This document shows, in pieces, positions 1 to 8,229 of a stretch of DNA of 64,000 bases; positions within the stretch are counted from its first letter, which is position 1; every line of letters begins with the position of its first letter. The DNA comes from Pseudidiomarina donghaiensis (GTDB taxonomy: Bacteria > Pseudomonadota > Gammaproteobacteria > Enterobacterales > Alteromonadaceae). The stretch spans positions 103,077-167,076 of the forward strand of contig NZ_FPCF01000005.1 of assembly GCF_900116895.1 (NCBI RefSeq). The letters run 5' to 3'. The notes under the pieces are model-generated. The model made no database searches and was not told the origin of the DNA. It saw only the letters and a list, made by a program, of their open reading frames with translations. The position numbers and the translations under genes were made by a program.

Positions 1-143
1 CGGCCGAGCACATTGATAAGCTCGACCGTGTGTTAGAGCAATTTGAAAACTTTTGCGTCGTTACCCAAAGCGTCCGCAACGGCATTCATGTTGATGTCAC
101 CGTATTGGATGATGCTGGGCAAGTGCTCAAATCACCCGAATAG
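1..143 (+). CDS. OsmC-family protein, C-terminal end (5' truncated by window)
   Basis: Frame 3 is open from the window edge to the TAG at 141-143 and encodes 46 residues ending DDAGQVLKSPE. The stretch LEQFENFCVVTQSVRNG resembles the last helix and strand of the OsmC/Ohr fold, including the second family cysteine in the FCVVTQ context. OsmC-type proteins are cytoplasmic thiol peroxidases acting on organic hydroperoxides. The start and first active-site cysteine lie outside the window, so the subfamily cannot be fixed. The last 12 bp overlap the 3' end of the convergent oxygenase gene. A second, unrelated OsmC copy lies at 21.9 kb. Confidence 0.7.
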   Translation, partial: AEHIDKLDRVLEQFENFCVVTQSVRNGIHVDVTVLDDAGQVLKSPE

Positions 144-827
144 TTGTTTGCCGGAGTTCATCAGAATCCAACTGGTTAAAATGTACTTGTCGTTAGACTT
201 TGGCACCGTACCTCGGTGGGTATGGGTAAAATAGCCGGGCGCAATAACCATGCGTCCGCGCTTCGGTTGAATGCTGCGGTTTTGATAGTAAAAATCAGTG
301 GTTCCGCCGTCTTCCACGTCATTTAAATAAAACATAAATAATAAGCTACGGTGTAATGCTTCAACGCTGTTTTTTTCGGGGTAAACTTCGCAGTGCCAGT
401 AGTTATAGTTGCCTTGATTTTTTAGGTATTTCTGCGCTTGAATAGGACCAAGTCGATATAACAATTGCATGTAAGCTTGCTCATTTCCGGCGGCAATTTC
501 ATTGAAGTTTTCATGAGTTAAATTTACGGGCTCACCGGTTTTAGGATGCTTAACTTTCAGTGCGACCGGCGCGATTAATGCAAAATGGTACTTTTTAAAA
601 TACTCGAGTGCATATTTGGTGGTGACGTCGCATATTGTTTGTAATTCACGAGCGTAATCTTGATGTTGGTTCAAGTATAAATCTTCGCTCAGTTTTTTCT
701 CGGTATCGACGCCGCCCCCAGTGCGACCAGCCTGTTTATGTGGACTGCGTTCAAACAGCTCGACAAAGCGGTCGCAAAAATCAGCGGGCAACGCATCGTC
801 GTAAACTTCAATAAAATCGTTACTCAC
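132..827 (-). CDS. 2OG-Fe(II) oxygenase, prolyl-4-hydroxylase-like fold
   Basis: Encodes 231 residues with the layout of the prolyl/lysyl hydroxylase-type double-stranded beta-helix dioxygenases, which use 2-oxoglutarate and O2 to hydroxylate a substrate not known here. Visible motifs: YWHCE (His145 and Glu147 as the H-x-E iron pair), FYLNDVEDGGTTDF in the core, distal His204 in THTHRG, and Lys214 ten residues later as the likely 2OG-binding lysine. The usual acidic ligand is Asp, so Glu147 is a conservative variant. A longer frame begins at a TTG (839) with no Shine-Dalgarno; the GTG at 827 has GGGGA six bases upstream and is preferred. It follows the DUF488 gene closely, suggesting co-transcription. 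Confidence 0.8.
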   Translation of the reverse strand: MSNDFIEVYDDALPADFCDRFVELFERSPHKQAGRTGGGVDTEKKLSEDLYLNQHQDYARELQTICDVTTKYALEYFKKYHFALIAPVALKVKHPKTGEPVNLTHENFNEIAAGNEQAYMQLLYRLGPIQAQKYLKNQGNYNYWHCEVYPEKNSVEALHRSLLFMFYLNDVEDGGTTDFYYQNRSIQPKRGRMVIAPGYFTHTHRGTVPKSNDKYILTSWILMNSGKQLFG

Positions 828-829
828 AT

Positions 830-1270
830 CTATCCCCAATAATTAAAGTCGTTCCCGAAACAAACTGGTGAACTCAGTGCATCACCGTCGGCCTCGTTGT
901 CTTCTTGTTCTAATGCTTTAAGTAGCGCATGTTTTAACACTGGAAGGTGTGAATACTCAAACGCTTTTACTGCGCTAATAAGCGTTACCTTATCTTTTCT
1001 GGCCGCCTTCATAAGCGGAATCAAGGCGTCAGGATTACTCTCAAGCTCTTGAAAATACGCACTTGCAAAACTTTCAAAGTCTAGCTTTTGAGCATGATAA
1101 TCTTTACGTAATTGGTTGGACGGGCAACACTCTTTGCACCAATCGTTAAGCTTTAGATCGTCCTTCTTAATACCACGAGGCCATAGTCGATCGGCCAGTA
1201 TGCGTTGACCATCTTCTGCGCATGCCTTGTCATAAGCGCGCTTGAAAAGTACTGTGTAATTTTTCTGCAT
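830..1270 (-). CDS. DUF488 family protein (YeaO-like)
   Basis: The 146-residue product carries the DUF488/YeaO signature RILADRLWPRGIKKDDLKL and the downstream motif around LRKDYHAQKLDFESF. YeaO proteins are small, probably cytoplasmic, and have no established reaction; some DUF488 members have been proposed to have nucleic-acid or stress-related roles, which is unproven. The C-terminus is extended past the core by an acidic stretch ending FGNDFNYWG. Start chosen at the ATG at 1270 because AAGGTG lies eight bases upstream on the minus strand; an in-frame ATG 30 bases earlier has no such site. It lies two bases upstream of the oxygenase gene. Confidence 0.82.
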   Translation of the reverse strand: MQKNYTVLFKRAYDKACAEDGQRILADRLWPRGIKKDDLKLNDWCKECCPSNQLRKDYHAQKLDFESFASAYFQELESNPDALIPLMKAARKDKVTLISAVKAFEYSHLPVLKHALLKALEQEDNEADGDALSSPVCFGNDFNYWG

Positions 1271-1374
1271 TTTTGTCACCTTGCTGTCACAAAAAGTCAT
1301 TAAATTGTTAACTGAAATAAGTTATAGTGATCAACCCGTCGTCTTGGGATTACACAACAATAAGAGAATGGATT

Positions 1375-3888
1375 ATGAAACGCCACAATCTAGCAATTGC
1401 ACTTTCGGCCCTGCTGGTGTCAGGTACGGCAAGTGCAGAACTGTTTCTATCAGAGCACATTGAAGGCTCGAGTAATAATAAAGCTTTAGAAATTTTTAAC
1501 CCGGGTGATACTGCGGTTGATTTGAGCACTTATACCATTGAAATTTATTCAAATGGTGGCACATCTGCTAGCCAGACAATTCAGCTTTCAGGTACGTTAG
1601 ACGCAAATGGCATTTATGTTGTTGCCCACCCGTCTGCTAACGCTGATATTTTGGCTTTAGCAAACCAAACCGGCAACTTATATTACAACGGCGATGATGC
1701 CATCGTATTTAAAAATGGCGCAGACGTTGTTGATGCCATGGGCCAAGTCGGTGTTGACCCAGGTACTGCATGGGAAAGCAATGGCGTATCGATGCAGAAC
1801 CAAACGATTCGTCGCAAATCAACCGTTACGGCTGGTGATACTGATGTCACCGACGAATTTCTCCCTGATGTTGAGTGGGATGCATACCCAATTGACGATA
1901 TTAGCAACTTAGGTTCTCACAATGGTTTCGGTAGCACGCCACCAGACCCAGAACCTGAGCCAGAACCAGAGCCATCACCTGAGCTTGGCGCTTGTGGCGA
2001 CCCAGCTACATTTATTCACCAAGTGCAAGGCAGTAGCTTATCTGAAAGCGGTGCTGCAAGTCCGTTGGTTGACGAAGTTGTTACTGTTGAAGCCGTTGTT
2101 ACCGGCGTTTACACAGATGGCGCAAAACCGCTGAATGGTTTCTTCTTGCAAGAAGAAGATGCGGACAACGATGCTGATCCAAATAGCTCAGAAGGTATTT
2201 TTGTATACTTGCCAGAAGGCACTGCACCAACTGTTGGCCAAGTTGTTCGCCTACAAGGTGAAGTGGCTGAATACTACAACGCGACTCAGCTTTCATTTGT
2301 GTCTGAAATTGTGGTGTGTTCTGAAGGTGCGACTGTAACGCCGGCGGTTTTAGAGTTGCCATTAAGCTCGCGCGATGAATTCGAGCGCTTTGAAGGCATG
2401 TTGGTTGCTTCTGCTAACCCATTGGTTGTAACGGGTAACGAAACTATCGCGCAATATGGCGAGTTTTGGGTAGCCGATGAGCGCATCATGAGCCCAACTG
2501 AAATTGCTGAGCCAGGCGATGCAGCGAATGCTTACGCAGCGCTTAAAGACAGCCGTCAGTTCTTAATTGACGACGCCCAAGGTGGCGCAAGCCCAGCAGT
2601 AGTGCCATTCCCTCCAGGTGGTTTAAGCGCTGAAAATACTTTGCGTTTAGGTACTGAAATTACCAACGCCCAAGGTATTATTCACTACGGCTTCAGTGAA
2701 TATCGCTTGTTGCCAACGGTCGACCTGCAATTTGTTGACGTAAACCCACGTACGGCAGAGCCTGATGCAGCGGCACAAGGCGATGTACGCGTTGCAGTAT
2801 TCAACGTATTGAACCTGTTCAACGGTGACGGCCAAGGCGGTGGTTTCCCAACTGAGCGTGGCGCAACCAACGTGATGGAATATGAGCGTCAACTGCCAAA
2901 AGCTGTTGCTGCAATTATCGGTTTAGGTGCTGACGTTGTTGGTGTAACCGAAATTGAAAACGACGGTAACGGCGAAAATAGCATGATTGCGCAGTTAACT
3001 GCAGCATTGAATGCTGAAGGTTCAGGCGAGTGGGCATTTGTAGACTTCGGTGGCCGTGTTGGTACTGATGCAATCACAAACCAGATTGTTTATCGTACTG
3101 ACCGTGTAGAAGCAACTGGTACAGGTGTTTTCACAACTGCCGAACCATTTGACTATGGTAACCGTCCACCGGTTGCACAAACGTTCAAAGACCTTGTGAA
3201 TGAAGACGAGTTTACCTTTGTGGTAACGCACTTACGTTCTAAAGGAAGCTGTGGTTCTGCCACAGGTGGTGATGCCGATGCTGATGACGGCCAAGGCTGC
3301 TGGAACGCTACCCGTGTTGCTGCGGTAGAGAAAATGCAAGAATGGTTAGCTGGTGATCCGACTGGTCGTATTGTTGCTGATGTTTTGGTTATGGGCGACA
3401 TGAACGCGTATACCATGGAAGACCCAATTGCTGCTATGGTCGCTGGTGGTTTCAGCAATTTGAAAGCTGACTTTGCTGATGGCGCAACGACACATACTTA
3501 TGTTTACCAAAATGAGTCAGGTAGCTTGGATCATGCATTCGCATCAGCAGAACTAACCGAGAAAGTTGTGGCAGCACAAGCTTGGCACATTAACGCTGAC
3601 GAGCCAGAAGTTTTCGACTATAACCTTGAATACAAAGAAAACGGTTTAGAAGAAACTTACTACGCGCCTGATCAGTATCGTAGTTCTGACCACGACCCAG
3701 TTATCGTTGCATTCACAACAGTAGCGAACGACCCTACTGACGAAGGTGACGGTGATGCAGACGTGGAAGAGCCGCCTGCTGAAGAAGAAGAGCATGAGAA
3801 CATTGACCATGCGACCACTAGCAGTTCATTCCCGCTATGGTTGGTATTAAGTGGCTTGTTCTTAGGTTTAGTGCGCCGTCGCGTATAA
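1375..3888 (+). CDS. Secreted ExeM/NucH-type endonuclease with lamin-tail domain
   Basis: The 837-residue protein begins with a Sec signal peptide (MKRHNLAIALSALLVSGTASA). A lamin-tail domain follows (about residues 22-180: ELFLSEHIEGSSNNKALEIFN), then a PEPEPEPEP linker near 189-202, an OB-fold region, and an endonuclease/exonuclease/phosphatase domain from about 470. In the last domain VFNVLNLFNGDG, EIENDG, VMGDMNAY and SSDHDPVIVAF give the metal and catalytic residues. ExeM/NucH enzymes degrade extracellular DNA for phosphorus or biofilm turnover. The tail is acidic (EEPPAEEEEHEN) then a hydrophobic segment and RRRV, resembling a GlyGly-CTERM surface-sorting signal but without the Gly-Gly. 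Start chosen at 1375 for the signal peptide and AGAGAA Shine-Dalgarno. Confidence 0.88.
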   Translation: MKRHNLAIALSALLVSGTASAELFLSEHIEGSSNNKALEIFNPGDTAVDLSTYTIEIYSNGGTSASQTIQLSGTLDANGIYVVAHPSANADILALANQTGNLYYNGDDAIVFKNGADVVDAMGQVGVDPGTAWESNGVSMQNQTIRRKSTVTAGDTDVTDEFLPDVEWDAYPIDDISNLGSHNGFGSTPPDPEPEPEPEPSPELGACGDPATFIHQVQGSSLSESGAASPLVDEVVTVEAVVTGVYTDGAKPLNGFFLQEEDADNDADPNSSEGIFVYLPEGTAPTVGQVVRLQGEVAEYYNATQLSFVSEIVVCSEGATVTPAVLELPLSSRDEFERFEGMLVASANPLVVTGNETIAQYGEFWVADERIMSPTEIAEPGDAANAYAALKDSRQFLIDDAQGGASPAVVPFPPGGLSAENTLRLGTEITNAQGIIHYGFSEYRLLPTVDLQFVDVNPRTAEPDAAAQGDVRVAVFNVLNLFNGDGQGGGFPTERGATNVMEYERQLPKAVAAIIGLGADVVGVTEIENDGNGENSMIAQLTAALNAEGSGEWAFVDFGGRVGTDAITNQIVYRTDRVEATGTGVFTTAEPFDYGNRPPVAQTFKDLVNEDEFTFVVTHLRSKGSCGSATGGDADADDGQGCWNATRVAAVEKMQEWLAGDPTGRIVADVLVMGDMNAYTMEDPIAAMVAGGFSNLKADFADGATTHTYVYQNESGSLDHAFASAELTEKVVAAQAWHINADEPEVFDYNLEYKENGLEETYYAPDQYRSSDHDPVIVAFTTVANDPTDEGDGDADVEEPPAEEEEHENIDHATTSSSFPLWLVLSGLFLGLVRRRV

Positions 3889-3910
3889 GCCTAGAATATA
3901 GTTGAGATAA

Positions 3911-3941
3911 AGCGCTTGGCTTGGCCAAGCGCTTTTTTTTT
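3911..3941 (+). terminator. Rho-independent terminator after the nuclease gene
   Basis: A perfect 10-bp stem, AGCGCTTGGC and GCCAAGCGCT with a TTG loop, is followed by a run of eight T. It closes the transcript of the secreted nuclease and isolates it from gdhA. Confidence 0.93.
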
Positions 3942-3999
3942 GTGCTAAATAAGACTAACGTGAGTATAAGAAAGTAGGCGTTACCGATAAGGAATCAAC

Positions 4000-5352
4000 A
4001 TGACGTATATTCACGACACCATCGAAGAGTTAAAGCAGACGAGCCCAGCACAAACTGAGTTTTATCAAGCGGTGGAAGATGTCTTGGAAAGTCTTGAGCC
4101 GCTGCTAGAGCAAAATCCACATTACCGCGAGCAAGCTATCCTTGCTCGCATTGTAGAACCAGAACGGCAGATCATGTTTCGGGTGCCATGGATGGATGAC
4201 GAAGGGCGAGTGCAAGTCAACAAAGGCTATCGCATTGAGTTCAATTCGGCATTAGGGCCATACAAAGGCGGGCTGCGCTTTCACCCAAGTGTGAATGGGT
4301 CGATCATCAAGTTTTTAGGGTTTGAGCAAATTTTTAAGAATGCCTTGACTGGGCTCCCCATTGGGGGCGGCAAAGGGGGCGCGAACTTTAACCCTAAAGG
4401 TAAATCAAATGCCGAGATTATGCGCTTTTGCCAGTCTTTCATGAGTGAACTATTTCGCCATATAGGGCCAACCACGGATGTGCCAGCTGGTGACATTGGG
4501 GTTGGAACTCGCGAGCTTGGCTATTTGTTTGGACAATATAAACGCCTAGCAAATCAATTCGATGGCGTGCTTACAGGTAAGGGCCTAGCGTGGGGTGGCT
4601 CATTTGTTCGCAAGGAGGCAACTGGCTATGGCTGTGTTTACTTTGCCAATTACATGTTGGCTGATCGAGATCACGACCTTAAGGATAAACGTTGTGCCGT
4701 TTCAGGATCAGGTAACGTGGCCATTTACACCATGGAAAAACTTTATGAACTAGGGGCCAAACCTGTCACCTGCAGTGATTCATCTGGCACCATTTATCAC
4801 GATCAAGGTATTGATTTAGACCTAGTGAAACAGCTTAAAGAGCAACGCAACGAGCGCTTAGAAAAGTATTTAGAAACACATTCTTCAGCAACTTATACCC
4901 CACGCGAAGATTATCCGTCTGATGGACATCAAGTTTGGCGCTATGAGGTCGACTTGGCGTTTCCTTGCGCCACACAAAACGAAGTAACGCGTGCTGATAT
5001 TGAATGCCTACTCGAAAATGGCTGCATAGCCATTACTGAGGGCGCCAATATGCCGCTCACAGAATCAGCTTTTGACACGGTGCAAGAAAGCCAAATTGCT
5101 TATGGTCCGGGTAAAGCGTCAAATGCCGGCGGTGTGGCTACTAGTCAGCTTGAAATGGCGCAGAACGCTAGTATGCAGCGCTGGACATTTGAGCAAGTAG
5201 ATGAGCGCTTGCAGCAGGTTATGAAGACCATATACAAAGATATTTCACGTACTGCAGAAGAGTTTGGTAAACCAGGCCAGCTGGTACTTGGAGCGAATAT
5301 TGCTGGCTTTAGAAAAGTAGCCGACGCCATGCTTGAACAAGGCCTAGTCTAG
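4000..5352 (+). CDS. gdhA: NADP-specific glutamate dehydrogenase
   Basis: The 450-residue protein is a full-length hexameric-class glutamate dehydrogenase, which interconverts 2-oxoglutarate plus ammonia and L-glutamate in the cytoplasm. Seen motifs: GPYKGGLRFHPSVN (substrate-binding lysine), IGGGKGGANF with the catalytic lysine, PAGDIGVGTRE with the catalytic aspartate, and the Rossmann stretch CAVSGSGNVAIYT. Length and motifs fit the roughly 450-residue bacterial NADP-type enzyme, which usually works in ammonia assimilation. The ATG at 4000 has AAGGA nine bases upstream. It is monocistronic: a strong terminator precedes it and the next gene starts 119 bp downstream. Confidence 0.95.
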   Translation: MTYIHDTIEELKQTSPAQTEFYQAVEDVLESLEPLLEQNPHYREQAILARIVEPERQIMFRVPWMDDEGRVQVNKGYRIEFNSALGPYKGGLRFHPSVNGSIIKFLGFEQIFKNALTGLPIGGGKGGANFNPKGKSNAEIMRFCQSFMSELFRHIGPTTDVPAGDIGVGTRELGYLFGQYKRLANQFDGVLTGKGLAWGGSFVRKEATGYGCVYFANYMLADRDHDLKDKRCAVSGSGNVAIYTMEKLYELGAKPVTCSDSSGTIYHDQGIDLDLVKQLKEQRNERLEKYLETHSSATYTPREDYPSDGHQVWRYEVDLAFPCATQNEVTRADIECLLENGCIAITEGANMPLTESAFDTVQESQIAYGPGKASNAGGVATSQLEMAQNASMQRWTFEQVDERLQQVMKTIYKDISRTAEEFGKPGQLVLGANIAGFRKVADAMLEQGLV

Positions 5353-5471
5353 GGCGTTTAACGCAATCTTTACAAAAATATTGGTGGTGCATGCAACTAT
5401 ATTGGCTAAAAAAGCGACTAAACTAGTAACTGATAGCAGTTGTAGCTATCTGCCGTTTGGAGGCATGAAGC

Positions 5472-6959
5472 ATGCATAACACTCAATTGAAGAAACGCGC
5501 CGGCCTGTCGGCCTTGGCTCTAGCCCTGTCATGGGCAACTGGCGCGGTGGTATTAACTACCGCAGCAACCCCTGCTTACGCTGAAACCTATCAAGACAGT
5601 GCACAGGCAAACGCTGTTTACTATTCAGAAGCTGAGCTTGACCGTTTACTAGCCCCGGTGGCGTTATATCCTGATAGCTTATTAACCCACATTTTGATTG
5701 CTGCCACCTATCCGTTGGAAGTAGTTCAGGCTGAGCGGTGGGCGCAGAAGCATAAGCATTTGCAACCTGAACAGGCTTTAGAGCTTGCAACTGAGCAGCC
5801 ATGGGATGACAGCGTTAAGGCGCTGGTGGGGACGCCAGATGTACTCAAACAAATGAGTGAAGACTTAACCTGGACTCAAGCTATTGGCGAAGCATTTTTG
5901 GCGCAACAAGAAGATGTTCTCGATCGGGTTCAAACCTTGCGTCAGCATGCTTATGATGCCGGCAATTTGAAGTCGAACAAACACGTTAGTGTTGAGCGTG
6001 CTGAGCGCACTATTGTGATTGAGAACGTTCGCCGTGAAGTCGTTTATGTTCCTCATTATGATACCCGTGTCGTTTATGGCTCGTGGTGGTGGCACAATCA
6101 TCCTCCGGTGTATTGGTCACGGCCGTCGCTAACCGTCAGTATTGGTTCTGGCATTTATTGGGGTATTAGTTATAACGTGCCATCGCGCTTTTACTTTAGT
6201 CACTTTTTCTGGCCACAACGTTATGTAGTGATTAATCATCATTACTATACGGCGCCGCCGAAAAAACGTCGTGACTATTACATGACCAGACATGACGGTA
6301 AGCGTTGGAACCACAATCCACGACATCGTCGCGGTGTTGAGTATCGCCACCGTGATTTGCAGCCACGGCAACCGAAGTACCATATGGTGCAAGGCGAGGT
6401 TGTTCAACCGGTACTTAGTGCACGTGGTGTTAATCGAGATGCACCGGTACCGAATATGCGAATTGAAGACCCCAAGCCGCGGCCTAAATTTGCATCGGTG
6501 AAACGTGAATTGCGCGAGCCGGCGGTACGTATGAAGCAACCGCAGCGGTCGATAAAACCAATTGATAAACGCGTTGTTCAGCAACCGCAGGTTGAGCGTC
6601 CGCGCATTGAGAAGCCAAGAACACAGCCGCCGCGCATTGAGCGCCCAGTAGTACGTCAGCCAGAAACGCGTTTGCCAGTAGTGCGTCAACCTGATATTCG
6701 GACGCCAGATGTTCGCAAACCCGAAATTCGGAATCTAGGTGTCCGTAAACCAGAGGCTCGTAATCCAGTTGTTCGCCAACCGGAAGTGGTACGCCCAAGC
6801 CCTCGCCCTTCGCAAGTGCGTCAGCCGCAGGTACGTCAACCGCAGGTGCGTCAGCCGCAGGTGGCAAAGCCGGTGCAACGGGCTGCTCCGGTAATATCGC
6901 GGCCGTCACGAAATCAAAATAGCGTCACTCCGGTGCGCGGTCATAATCGTGACCATTAG
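5472..6959 (+). CDS. DUF3300 domain-containing exported protein with Pro/Arg-rich tail
   Basis: The 495-residue product has a signal peptide (about residues 1-37) and a DUF3300 domain whose start is plain: YYSEAELDRLLAPVALYPDSLLTHILIAATYP. A Trp/Tyr/His-rich middle section (SWWWHNHPPVYWS, FYFSHFFWPQRYVV) is followed by an Arg/His-rich region. From about residue 350 there is a low-complexity tail built on Arg-Gln-Pro-x-Val units (RQPEVVRPSPRPSQVRQPQV and relatives). The role of DUF3300 is unknown; the tail suggests a flexible, positively charged envelope-associated protein. Start fixed by GGAGG at 5459-5463, eight bases from ATG 5472. A strong inverted repeat lies about 60 bp downstream. Confidence 0.85.
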   Translation: MHNTQLKKRAGLSALALALSWATGAVVLTTAATPAYAETYQDSAQANAVYYSEAELDRLLAPVALYPDSLLTHILIAATYPLEVVQAERWAQKHKHLQPEQALELATEQPWDDSVKALVGTPDVLKQMSEDLTWTQAIGEAFLAQQEDVLDRVQTLRQHAYDAGNLKSNKHVSVERAERTIVIENVRREVVYVPHYDTRVVYGSWWWHNHPPVYWSRPSLTVSIGSGIYWGISYNVPSRFYFSHFFWPQRYVVINHHYYTAPPKKRRDYYMTRHDGKRWNHNPRHRRGVEYRHRDLQPRQPKYHMVQGEVVQPVLSARGVNRDAPVPNMRIEDPKPRPKFASVKRELREPAVRMKQPQRSIKPIDKRVVQQPQVERPRIEKPRTQPPRIERPVVRQPETRLPVVRQPDIRTPDVRKPEIRNLGVRKPEARNPVVRQPEVVRPSPRPSQVRQPQVRQPQVRQPQVAKPVQRAAPVISRPSRNQNSVTPVRGHNRDH

Positions 6960-6970
6960 TTGCCGCAACG

Positions 6971-7050
6971 AATCGGTTAAACCACCGATTCAATGCGTTA
7001 AGTTCGGTTGTTATTGTGGTTGGAAAGCTAAATACTATTAGCTTTCCAAC
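6971..7050. repeat. Two consecutive inverted repeats downstream of the DUF3300 gene
   Basis: A 7-bp hairpin (AATCGGT and ACCGATT, 6971-6990) is followed by a perfect 13-bp inverted repeat GTTGGAAAGCTAA / TTAGCTTTCCAAC with a 6-base loop (7019-7050). The second is followed by the modestly T-rich TTCGTTTATT, so it may terminate the DUF3300 transcript, but the U-tract is poor and an operator role for the downstream lipoprotein gene is also possible. Confidence 0.6.
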
Positions 7051-7105
7051 TTCGTTTATTGGTTTTAGCGCCTCAAGCGAAGAGACTTTACCCAAAGGGG
7101 GCACT

Positions 7106-7522
7106 ATGTTGGTTGTTAGAGCCGCAGTCATATCGACTCTATTTTTTGGACTACTAGTCATAACTGGCTGCAGCACGAATAGCGGTGTAGAGATGATAGG
7201 TCAATCACGTCCCGCCATAGAGTCTAATCACGTCAAACTCGTTGAAAGAGCACCCGCAATGGCTGAGCCGATTGCAAAGATCACTACAAATTTTAGCTAC
7301 GGCGTACGTGAAACCGATGAAAGCAAGCGCTTGTATGCAATTGAACGAGCGCGCGTTCAAGCGGCAAGGCTCGGTGCGAATGTGTTGGTTATCGACAAAG
7401 TCGAGTATCAACAGACCACCTCAGGCGGGGTCACGGGTGGGCTCTATGATGGCCAAACCGTCAGCTCTATTCCGGCACAGCGCACTCCGGTTGTTCATGC
7501 AACCGCCTATTATTTAGAATAA
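7106..7522 (+). CDS. Small lipoprotein of unknown function
   Basis: Encodes 138 residues with a lipoprotein signal peptide: a hydrophobic core (VISTLFFGLLVI) then the lipobox ITGC. The mature part contains YAIERARVQAARLGANVLVIDKVEY, recalling small outer-membrane lipoproteins with a YdgH/DUF4156-like fold, but I do not recognise the family with confidence. Start chosen at ATG 7106 because AAAGGGGG lies just upstream and the signal peptide begins there; a longer in-frame start at 7016 falls inside the inverted repeat region. The stop codon is immediately followed by the ATG of the glycosylase gene, so the two are probably co-translated. Confidence 0.7.
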   Translation: MLVVRAAVISTLFFGLLVITGCSTNSGVEMIGQSRPAIESNHVKLVERAPAMAEPIAKITTNFSYGVRETDESKRLYAIERARVQAARLGANVLVIDKVEYQQTTSGGVTGGLYDGQTVSSIPAQRTPVVHATAYYLE

Positions 7523-8197
7523 ATGAAATTTCAATATTTTTATGATCAAGCCATCGCTCGGCACGGCAGCAACAAAGCGGTGCTGGAGCGGATGCCTGTA
7601 CTTGCCACGGGTGATGCCATTCGGGGCATTGGTGATGACTGTTTTCTTGCTGAAATTACGCGTTGTGTATTTCGGGCGGGCTTTGCATGGCAAGTTATTG
7701 AAAACAAGTGGGCCGGGTTTGAAGCCGCGTTTGCCGGGTTTGTGCCGCTATACTGGCAGCAGGTGCCTCCAGAGCGGCTTGACGAGTTAGCTCGCGACAC
7801 GCGGATTGTTCGCAACCCACAAAAAATCGCTACGGTTCCGCTTAATGCACGCATGATTGTTGAGGTTGCAGAGCAACATGGCAGTTTTGGAGAGTTCTTA
7901 GCGAACTGGCCGAGTGCCGAACAACATAAGTTATTGGCTTTTTTGAAAAAGCATGGAGCCCGTTTAGGTGGCACCGCCGCCCAGCATGTGCTGCGTCGAG
8001 TAGGCTGGGATGGATATTTACTCACACCTGATAATTTAACGGCACTGCGCAATCACAATTTGTTAGATGCTTCGCCCTATAGCAAGCGTGGTGCTGAGCA
8101 AATTCAACGCGTGTTTAATCAATGGCATGCTGAAACCGGCATGCCATATAGCCATTTGTCGCGTATTTTGTCGATGTCGATAGATGTACGGGGATAG
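7523..8197 (+). CDS. DNA-3-methyladenine glycosylase I family protein
   Basis: The 224-residue protein matches the Tag family of helix-hairpin-helix DNA glycosylases: CFLAEITRCVFRAGFAWQVIENKWAGFEAAF corresponds to the family segment around the aromatic base-recognition pocket. It is expected to remove 3-methyladenine from alkylated DNA. It lacks the N-terminal zinc-binding cysteine start of E. coli Tag (MQRCGWV), so it belongs to a divergent branch and its substrate is less certain. The ATG follows directly on the stop of the lipoprotein gene with no separate Shine-Dalgarno, implying translational coupling. It converges on gorA. Confidence 0.75.
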   Translation: MKFQYFYDQAIARHGSNKAVLERMPVLATGDAIRGIGDDCFLAEITRCVFRAGFAWQVIENKWAGFEAAFAGFVPLYWQQVPPERLDELARDTRIVRNPQKIATVPLNARMIVEVAEQHGSFGEFLANWPSAEQHKLLAFLKKHGARLGGTAAQHVLRRVGWDGYLLTPDNLTALRNHNLLDASPYSKRGAEQIQRVFNQWHAETGMPYSHLSRILSMSIDVRG

Positions 8198-8198
8198 A

Positions 8199-8219
8199 CG
8201 TGCGGGGTTAAGCCGCACG
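8199..8219. terminator. GC-rich hairpin between convergent genes
   Basis: A 7-bp stem CGTGCGG / CCGCACG with a 7-base loop lies between the stops of the glycosylase gene and gorA. There is no T-run on either side, so termination is only suggested by the position. Confidence 0.4.
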
Positions 8220-8229
8220 CCTGTCGTGG

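Noticed and set aside
1942..1978. Short tandem repeat region in the nuclease gene
   Set aside because: It encodes a PEPEPEP linker between domains, a common feature, not a separate repeat element.
6129..6909. Long antisense reading frames across the DUF3300 gene
   Set aside because: They arise from its Arg/Pro-rich, low-complexity codons; they lack start signals and family resemblance.
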